Below are positions 53,151-61,000 of a stretch of 64,000 bases of DNA, piece by piece. Both the position numbers and the translations under genes were made by a program. A model generated the notes under the pieces. It saw only the letters and a list, made by a program, of their open reading frames with translations, searched no databases and was not told the DNA's origin. The stretch is from Exilibacterium sp. (GTDB taxonomy: Bacteria; Pseudomonadota; Gammaproteobacteria; Pseudomonadales; Cellvibrionaceae). The DNA is taken from assembly GCA_028280195.1 (NCBI GenBank), contig JANQMH010000026.1:17556-81555 (forward strand), written 5' to 3'. Position 1 is the first letter of the stretch. Every line of letters begins with the position of its first letter.

Positions 53151-55241
53151 ATGATGAAACTCCAGGAAGTCACCAACCTGCTGTCAAAACAGGGTATCCA
53201 ACTAAGCACTGCCGGCGGCAAGCTCAACATCAGCAATTACACCGGCACCATTCCCAAAGCCCTGCAACAACTTATCCGCGAACGCGAACAGGATTTAATT
53301 GACTGGCTAAAACGCAAAGACGATATCGCCGAAAAATTTCCGCAGCCGGAAAAAACCGCAGCGGCCTCTGCTGCACAAAAAGCCCTGTGGCGCTCTCAAC
53401 AACGCACCACCTGCCACTACCGCCACAATGTGCAGCTAAAAATCCATATTAAAGACAGCGTCAACCTGCCACTGCTGATTCGCAGCCTGAATAAACTGAT
53501 CGCCCGCAAAGAATCACTGAGGACCGTACTTAAACTGGACAGCCAGGGTGAATTACTGCAAATCACTGCAAATCCTTTTGTTGTCGATATACCACTGATT
53601 TCCATTGACCGCAGTCATTCGCAGGACGCAGATGCCATGGCAAAGCTGGAAGATATCGCCCTGGAACAGGCCAAGAGCGCCTACGACCTGAGCCGCGGCC
53701 CCATGTTTCGCGCCAGCTTGCTGCAGCTGCCGGAAAACGCCGGGGCAGAAGGTCAGCAAATGCTCCTGTTCTCTTTTCATCAGATAGTGCTCGATGAAAG
53801 ATCCTGGGGTTTTCTGCTGCAGGAACTGATGCTGCTCTATGCGGCATACACGCGCAAAACACTGCCGCCGCTGCACATCCTCTGGGTAGACTATATCGAC
53901 TACGCCTGCTGGAAGCAGGGAAACTCAGGCGCGGTAAAACGCCACAAAGTCACTCAAGATACCTCGGCACTTAGCCACAGTGGCGCAGCGGCTTATCTGC
54001 ACACACACTGCGTTCACCACCTTTTTGAAGAACAGGTACGCAAGACCCCGGCTGCCGAGGCTTTTAGCTATGAAGAGCAGTCACTGAATTACTATGAGTT
54101 AAACCGCCTCAGCAATCAGCTGGCCCATTATCTGAGCGACTTTGGTATCAAAGCGGATACCTGTATTGGCCTGTGCATGGAGCCCTCGGTAGATATGCTG
54201 GTGGGTCTGCTGGGTATCTTAAAGGCAGGCGGCGCCTATATACCGCTCGATCCGGCGGATACCGTTGAGAACCTGGCCTACCAGCTACAACATGCCGGTA
54301 TTGATATCCTGCTAACACAGAAAAGTTTTAGCGATAAGTTTCCATCGACGTCAGTGCAAAGACTCTATATGGACATCAATTCCGATTGGATTGGGGATAA
54401 ATGGGCAAACAAAAATCCGGTTAGCCCGACCAGCCCGGATGACCTGGCCTATGCCATGTTTGCCGCAGAGCCCGGCAAGCTGGCGCGGGGTGTGGGCATG
54501 CCACATAAAGCGCTGGTGAATCTGATTCAATGGCAGACAAGTGATTCCATTTGCACCCGCGGCTCGAAAACCCTATGGCTCAACCCTTTAAACAGCCGCC
54601 TTTCATTCCAGGAAATCTTTGCAACCTGGTGTAGTGGCGGCACCCTGGTGCTGGCACCGGAAAAGCGCAGCGGCAACTACTTATCGTTATGGCGCTATAT
54701 TGAACAGCAGAGAATCAACCGGCTGTTCATGCCTGCGATCGAGCTTCAGAAGCTCGCAGAAGCCCGCCAGATCCATATTGGGCAACAGCCCACAGGCAGG
54801 CGCTATAAATCCCTGGAAGAGATTATTGTCAATACCAGGTCGCTGCGGATAAGCGACGCCATCAGGCAGCTCTTTATCCAATTGCCCAATTGTCAGCTGA
54901 CTAACCAATATGGCCACCCGGAGTCACCCTTGTGTACCGCCGGCAGATTGACGGGCCCCGCCCATGACTGGCAACGTTTTCCTTCCATTGGCAAACCCGT
55001 CGCCGCTACCCGCCTGTATATTCTCGACCGTTTCCTGAGACCGGTGCCGGCGGACAGCTTTGGCGAGCTGTATATCGGTGGCGCCGGCCTGGCCAAAGGC
55101 TACCTGAACCAGCTGGATATTACCGAAGCACACTTCATAGCCAACCCTTTCACCAACAACCGAACCGAGTATCTCTATAAAACCGGTGATCTGGCGCGTT
55201 TTCAGGCCGACGGCAGCGTTGAACTCATGGACCCTCATTAG
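53151..55241 (+). CDS. NRPS-like protein with truncated C and degenerate A domains (pseudo-enzyme)
   Basis: A 696-residue open frame with a TubC-type docking domain at residues 1-58. The C domain (about 65-260) has C1 (SAAQKALW), C2 (RKESLRT) and a changed C3 (FHQIVLDE, His 210, final Gly lost), then stops after IDYACW: the C-terminal lobe is missing. The A domain (about 285-690) keeps A2 (LKAGGAYIPLDP), A6 and A7 (YKTGDLARF) but the A3 P-loop is destroyed (AMFAAEPGKLARG), the substrate-binding Asp of A4 is Arg 483, and A5 reads NQYGHPES. It ends before A8-A10 and has no carrier domain. It resembles the A domain of the downstream NRPS. AGGGAG precedes the ATG pair. Confidence 0.85.
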   Translation: MMKLQEVTNLLSKQGIQLSTAGGKLNISNYTGTIPKALQQLIREREQDLIDWLKRKDDIAEKFPQPEKTAAASAAQKALWRSQQRTTCHYRHNVQLKIHIKDSVNLPLLIRSLNKLIARKESLRTVLKLDSQGELLQITANPFVVDIPLISIDRSHSQDADAMAKLEDIALEQAKSAYDLSRGPMFRASLLQLPENAGAEGQQMLLFSFHQIVLDERSWGFLLQELMLLYAAYTRKTLPPLHILWVDYIDYACWKQGNSGAVKRHKVTQDTSALSHSGAAAYLHTHCVHHLFEEQVRKTPAAEAFSYEEQSLNYYELNRLSNQLAHYLSDFGIKADTCIGLCMEPSVDMLVGLLGILKAGGAYIPLDPADTVENLAYQLQHAGIDILLTQKSFSDKFPSTSVQRLYMDINSDWIGDKWANKNPVSPTSPDDLAYAMFAAEPGKLARGVGMPHKALVNLIQWQTSDSICTRGSKTLWLNPLNSRLSFQEIFATWCSGGTLVLAPEKRSGNYLSLWRYIEQQRINRLFMPAIELQKLAEARQIHIGQQPTGRRYKSLEEIIVNTRSLRISDAIRQLFIQLPNCQLTNQYGHPESPLCTAGRLTGPAHDWQRFPSIGKPVAATRLYILDRFLRPVPADSFGELYIGGAGLAKGYLNQLDITEAHFIANPFTNNRTEYLYKTGDLARFQADGSVELMDPH

Positions 55242-55424
55242 TCGAAATATGCCGCATATAGTCTTTGACCCAAATTGGGGCCAAATCTATTATGCAAGGC
55301 CGATAACGAAAAAAAATCCTATATGTTTAATTTTTATCACCGATCCGGTAGAAACGGATCCAGTAGCAACAGTGACGGCCGTCGCAGTAACGCAAACCCG
55401 CTAATTGACTCAGGAGAAACAGGA

Positions 55425-55649
55425 ATGCGAGACGAAGAAGAGGATACCCGAATTTACAGTGTCGTGGTTAACCACGAGGAACAGTACTCCATCTGGCTGG
55501 AGGACAAGGAGTTGCCGCTGGGCTGGGAAAAAGTCGGTGTAACCGGCCAGAAGCAGGAATGCCTGGATCATATCAAGGAAGTCTGGACGGATATGCGGCC
55601 GAAGAGCCTGCGGGAGGCGATGGAAGCTAATGAGAAAAAGGCTTCCTGA
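55425..55649 (+). CDS. MbtH-like NRPS accessory protein
   Basis: A 74-residue MbtH-family protein that binds and stabilises A domains. Motifs: [20 protein letters not shown] (the usual Pro after the first Trp is Leu) and the closing [12 protein letters not shown] strong AGGAG site at 55411 supports the ATG at 55425, though the frame is open upstream and would add a Ser/Asn-rich tail. It lies between the degenerate NRPS-like gene and the aldehyde dehydrogenase. Confidence 0.9.
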   Translation: MRDEEEDTRIYSVVVNHEEQYSIWLEDKELPLGWEKVGVTGQKQECLDHIKEVWTDMRPKSLREAMEANEKKAS

Positions 55650-55689
55650 CCTCCTCCACTGGAAACCAAGCAATTTGCAATAACGGTCA

Positions 55690-55765
55690 TCCTCGAGACA
55701 TAACTGTCATCCCTGCGAAGGCAGGGATATAGAGGCTGGCCGAATTCACTGAATTCCAGCCTACG
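55690..55765. repeat. Palindromic intergenic repeat (GTCATCCCTGC type), copy 2
   Basis: GTCATCCCTGCGAAGGCAGG with a self-complementary CCCTGC/GCAGGG core, followed by a GAATTC-containing palindrome (GGCTGG-GAATTC-CCAGCC, about 55730-55762). It parallels the element at 23750-23825. Confidence 0.6.
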
Positions 55766-55806
55766 CATAGATGGTCGACCACCATCTCCACGTCAACAGG
55801 TAGAAC

Positions 55807-57345
55807 ATGACCCCGATCAACTGGCAGCAACGCGCAAGGGAAACAAACCTGAGCGTGCGTAACTTTATCGGCGGCAAATACCTTGAAGGCGAAGGCGAGA
55901 CGACCATTACCAAACAGTCTCCGCGCGACGGCAAACCTCTATACGCTTTCCAATCCGACGACGGCATATCAGTCGACAAAGCTGTGGCCGTTGCCCGCCA
56001 GTCTTTTGAGGACGGCCGCTGGCGGGAAATGCCTTTCGAAAAGCGCAAGGCGGCATTATGGAAACTTGCTGAGTTGGTAGAAGCCAATAAAGAAGAATTT
56101 GCGCTCTATGAATGCCTGGATGTGGGCAAGCCAATAAGCAAAGCGCTAAATATAGATATACCACTTGTCGTATCCTCGTTGAAACAAAGTGCGGAAGGGG
56201 CCGATAAACTGTTGTCAGCCGCCATAGCGGATGGTGGTCGATTCGCTTACCAGCATCGCAAACCGGTAGGAGTCGTAGGCGGTATATTCGGCTGGAACTA
56301 CCCTATGACACTTGCTGCAAGCACCTTGGGTCCGGCATTGGCCATGGGTAACAGCCTGGTGATAAAGCCTTCAGAATTTACCAGCCTGTCTACCGGCCGC
56401 CTGGCGGAGCTTGCCCTCGAGGCAGGCGTGCCTGAGGGAGTGGTCAATGTCGTCCATGGCAAGGGCTCAACAACAGGAGCAGCGCTGGCCCGGCATAGGG
56501 ATATCGACTTGTTGAGCTTTGTTGGCAGCAGTGCCACCGGCAAGCAGATGATGATCGCCGCCGGTGAAAGTAATATGAAACGCCTGTTGCTGGAATGCGG
56601 TGGAAAATCGCCATATCTGGTGTTTGAAGACTGCCTGGACTTTCTGGATAGTGTGGCCGAGAATATTGTCAGCAAGGCCTTTGCCAACCAGGGCGCGCTG
56701 TGTGTGGCTGCTACAAGAGTATTGATCCACGAGTCTATAAAAGACAAATTGTTGCCGATAATACTGGAAAAAACGGCGCAAATAGCGCCGCAGGATCCAT
56801 TGAACCCGGCGACAACCTTCGGTGCAATCATTAATCAATCTCACCTGGAAAAAATCTTAAGCTATATTGAAACCGGCAAACAACAAGGCGCTAATGCTGT
56901 TTTCGAGGGTCGGCAAATTGAATTGCAGGAAGCGGCTTCAATTTCAGGGGGTGGTGTGTTTAACGGTTATTACCTACAGCCTACCGTCTTCGATAATGTA
57001 AACCCTGAGCACCAGATTGCGCGGGAAGAAATATTTGGCCCTGTTTTATGTGTTTTTACCTTCCAAAATGAAGATGAGGCAATAGCACTGGCTAATAATA
57101 GCCGCTATGGCCTTGCGGCCTATGCCGCAACAGAAAGTATGGCTCTTGTGCAGAAACTGGGGCAAAACCTCAGTGTAGGATCATTGGAAATCCTAAACGC
57201 ATCCAGGCTTGCAGCTGCCCGCTCCGGCAGCGATATCGAAATAGAAAACGTACCTATAGAGCCTCATAAACAGTCGGGCTTCGGGTATATCGGTGGTCTC
57301 GAAGGGCTGTCTGCTTATTCAAATAGTACAACCCTTTACATATAA
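55807..57345 (+). CDS. Aldehyde dehydrogenase (NAD(P)-dependent)
   Basis: A 512-residue ALDH-superfamily enzyme. The general-base segment LLLECGGKSPYLVF (Glu near 259), the catalytic Cys in NQGALCVAATR (near 298) and the Rossmann GSSATGK motif are intact; GWNYPMTLA and FGPVLCVF also fit. Its closest style is PuuC/betaine-aldehyde-like enzymes. Inside the NRPS locus it may convert an aldehyde precursor or released peptide aldehyde, but this is inference. Codon use is less GC-rich than the rib and psp genes. Confidence 0.9.
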   Translation: MTPINWQQRARETNLSVRNFIGGKYLEGEGETTITKQSPRDGKPLYAFQSDDGISVDKAVAVARQSFEDGRWREMPFEKRKAALWKLAELVEANKEEFALYECLDVGKPISKALNIDIPLVVSSLKQSAEGADKLLSAAIADGGRFAYQHRKPVGVVGGIFGWNYPMTLAASTLGPALAMGNSLVIKPSEFTSLSTGRLAELALEAGVPEGVVNVVHGKGSTTGAALARHRDIDLLSFVGSSATGKQMMIAAGESNMKRLLLECGGKSPYLVFEDCLDFLDSVAENIVSKAFANQGALCVAATRVLIHESIKDKLLPIILEKTAQIAPQDPLNPATTFGAIINQSHLEKILSYIETGKQQGANAVFEGRQIELQEAASISGGGVFNGYYLQPTVFDNVNPEHQIAREEIFGPVLCVFTFQNEDEAIALANNSRYGLAAYAATESMALVQKLGQNLSVGSLEILNASRLAAARSGSDIEIENVPIEPHKQSGFGYIGGLEGLSAYSNSTTLYI

Positions 57346-58063
57346 GTTTTCACGCTCAGAGCTAATCGAGACAACTCCCGGTTGGGAATCATCTAGCATG
57401 GCCAGGGATGGCGGACAGACCTTACGATTGCACTATTTCATAGGATGATAGTACTACCCGAGCCGGAAATGGCCTACAGATTTTGCTGGCGAGGCAAAAA
57501 AATAGGTTATCTATATCGTCCTATATCACCCAAATAGTAGTAATTTTTAGCAACCCCATTCAGTATGCTGCCGCTCATATGGTATTGACAGCACACTGGT
57601 TTGCGTTTGATTACAGCGGCAGCCCCTCATGACACAACGGTTTTCCCAATCGTATCCATGATCGTATAAAGCCATCGATCATCGCTGGTCAATGATTGGC
57701 CGTAAGGAATAGATTGTGGAGGAAGGTGCTGGCGGCTTGCGAATCTGAAGCCGTGTTATGCGCGGAACGGAGACCAGCGGATGCGATTTATATAAGGTAA
57801 TACGGTTACGGCCGGAAACCGAGACGGTGATCCTCTATAACAAACAACTGTTGGTGATGCCTCTGCAGCCAGGCTTATCGCCATTTATCTCGCCGGGTAA
57901 ACATGATTGGCCGGTGGAGCATATCGTTGTCCGAAAGAAAGCGATCCCTGCGGCCCTCGGTGGGCATCAACCCTTAATCGCCGCACTGTCAGTTTCACCT
58001 GATTCAGCATACCTGGCCACACAACTGTGAGCGAGGTAAGCAGCCCTTTCACGGAGCTAATCT
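57346..58063. other. Long gap before the large NRPS gene
   Basis: 718 bases with no supported gene. An open stretch 57758-58030 (90 codons) has no recognisable domain, no good ribosome site and no homologue that I can name, so I do not call it. The gap separates the aldehyde dehydrogenase from the NRPS and is likely to hold its promoter. A GGAG ribosome site for the NRPS lies at 58053-58056. Confidence 0.5.
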
Positions 58064-61000
58064 ATGAACACCCACCAACAACTGCGACTTGAAGCGACCT
58101 ACAAGGTATCTCCCCTACAGAAAAGCCTGTTACCGGGTCAATTACTGCCATTATCTACGTCGCAAAACAATGTCGAACACTTTAGCCTGCAACTGACCGG
58201 TGCCCTGGCTCACAGCGCATTAAAGGTTGCCGGGTCATTACTGCTGGAGCATCATACGGTACTGCGTACCGCTTTTGTCGATATCGACACCGATGAACCT
58301 CAACAAAGGGTATACCAACACGTTGAACTCCCTTGGCGAGAGGAAGACTGGCGTGACCTTTTTGTGAATGAAGGTCGAGATCGAGCTGCCGATTTAGAAA
58401 ACCCCCAATCCCAAGCCTTAAACGACTGGATGGCAGCAGATCGACAACAAGGCTTTAGCCTGGATCAAGCCCCCTTACTGCGGCTGACACTGATCCGGCT
58501 AAGCGACGAGGATTACCAACTGATCGGCAGTTACCACCCCGCCATTCTCGATCGGGAGTCTATTCAATACTTGTGTCAGGAATTGATGTATGCCTGCGTT
58601 GCGATAACAGCGCAACAATCCGTCTCACTCCCCGCCGCTCAGCCTTTTCAAGCGTATATTGACGGGTTAACGGAATCGACATCCGCCGAACAGTATTGGC
58701 GCGAATATTTAAAAGACTTTAGCGCACCAACGCCATTAGCCATCGATCGCCGCCCTAAGGTAAAAAATTCAGCAGGCAAGGAAGACAGCGAGATTAAGCT
58801 GGAAAGACCCACCAGCAATCTAAAAACCCAACGATTGAATTTCACTAAAAAATTCACCAGCGCCTTGACCACCTTAGCCCGCGATTACGATCTTACCCTC
58901 AACAGTATACTGCAGGGCACATGGGCCATACTGCTAAGCCGTTACAGCCGTGAAACCGAGGTTGTTTGGGGGCATCGCGTTTCCGACCGATCGATGGACC
59001 CGGAAAAGGGCATAGAGGTTGGGCCGATTAATCACACCGTGCCTTTCAAAACTACGGTTGACCCGGATACGAAGGCCTTATCCTGGCTACAAGCCTTACA
59101 AAAACAGCAACAAGAACAACAATCCTACCAAACTGCGCCGTTGTCGGTGATTCAGTCATGGAGTGGCATCGACTCTGAAATCCCACTCTTTCATTCTGTG
59201 ATCGCGTTTAACCGTCACCCCGTTGATACTCATATCAGCCAACAACTGGCCGAGGCTAATATAGCGATCGCGCCGGTTGCGTTTTATCCCTCCAACTTTT
59301 ACTCCTTAAGCCTCGGTATTGATCTTACCGACAACATTACCCTGGAGGTGGATTACCACGCAGCTCTATTTGAAACAGCCGCCATCAAACGTCTGCTGGG
59401 CCACTACCAGACGCTATTAACAGGTATCGTCAATAACCCGATAGAAAAACTTGGCCAGTTGCCTCTGCTAACCCAACAGGAAAAACAACAACTCTTAGTG
59501 GATTGGAATAATACGCAAGTCGATTATCCAAAGGAAAAATGTATCCATCAGTTATTTGAAGCTCAGGTGGAAAAAACACCGCAGGCTACCGCGGTAATAT
59601 TTGATGATCAGCAGCTCACTTATCAGGAGCTGAATGAAAAAAGTAATCAGCTAGCGCACGACTTAATTCAACAAGGTATCGTCCCCGACAGTCGTGTCGG
59701 ATTGTGCGTCGAGCGGTCCTTGGAGACCGTAGTGGGCATACTCGGTATCCTAAAAGCCGGTGGCGCCTATGTTCCCCTCGACCCGAACTATCCCAAAGAC
59801 CGCCTTGCATACATGCTCGAACATGCCGATGTTGAGCGCTTATTAACCTTAACCCGGCTGCAAGCGCAATTACCGGCCAATCACCCGCCCGTATTGTATC
59901 TGGATAAGGATGACAGTGAGTATTCAGACGCTACTGGACACCAAAACCCCACTATTCAAACGAACCCCGAAGATCTGGGCTATGTGATTTACACCTCTGG
60001 CTCCACTGGTCGCCCCAAAGCCGTGGCCATGCCCCATAGGGCATTGATTAACCTGATTCAATGGCAGCGGACCCAATCCACCGCTGGGGAAGGGGCACGC
60101 ACCTTACAATTTAGCCCCATCAGTTTCGATGTCTCCTTTCAGGAAATGTTTGCCACATGGTATACCGGCGGCATCTTGGTAATGGTCAGCGAAGCCGTTC
60201 GTAAAGACCCGTTTGCACTATGGCAATTTATCGACGAACAGCAGATTCAACGCTTATTGATGCCGTTTATAGCGTTACAGCAATTAGCCGAAGCCAATGA
60301 CGATACTGACACGACGAACACAAGGGTAGCAAGGTTAACCGAAATTATCACCGCCGGTGAACAACTGCAAATCACACCGGCCATACGCCGGTTATTTCAA
60401 CAGCGCCCACATTGCCGCCTAGTCAACCAATACGGCCCCTCCGAAACCCACGTTGTGACTGCCTTAACCTTGGAAGGTCAGCCAGATACCTGGGAAGCCC
60501 TACCTACAATTGGTAAACCCATTGCCAACACCAGCACCTATCTGCTCGATCCATATCGACAACCTGTGCCTATCGGCGTCAGCGGTGAGCTGTATATCGG
60601 CGGCGTGAACCTGGCCCGGGGTTATCTGGGGCGCGACGACTTAACGTCAGAACGTTTTATTCGAGATCCGTTTAGCAAAAAAAACGGCGCACGTCTATAC
60701 AAAACCGGCGACTTGGCCCGCTATCGTCCGGACGGCGCCATTGAATACCAAGGTCGTGCAGACGACCAAGTGAAAGTCCGGGGCTTCCGCATTGAGCCGG
60801 GTGAAATCGAACAAGTCTTAGTGGAGCAACCGGATATTCGGGAAGCGGCCGTGACCGTTCACACTCACCAGCAACAGGCGCAGGACAAATATCTGGTCGC
60901 CTACGTTGTGATGGAAAATAACGAAAAACATGATGTGAAATCACTTAATGATATTCTGCAAGCACGTTTAGCCGATACCTTGCCCGACTATATGATACCG

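Noticed and set aside
57758..58030. 90-codon frame before the large NRPS
   Set aside because: No homology, no good ribosome site and no structural pattern that I can recognise; treated as part of a non-coding gap, but it could be real.
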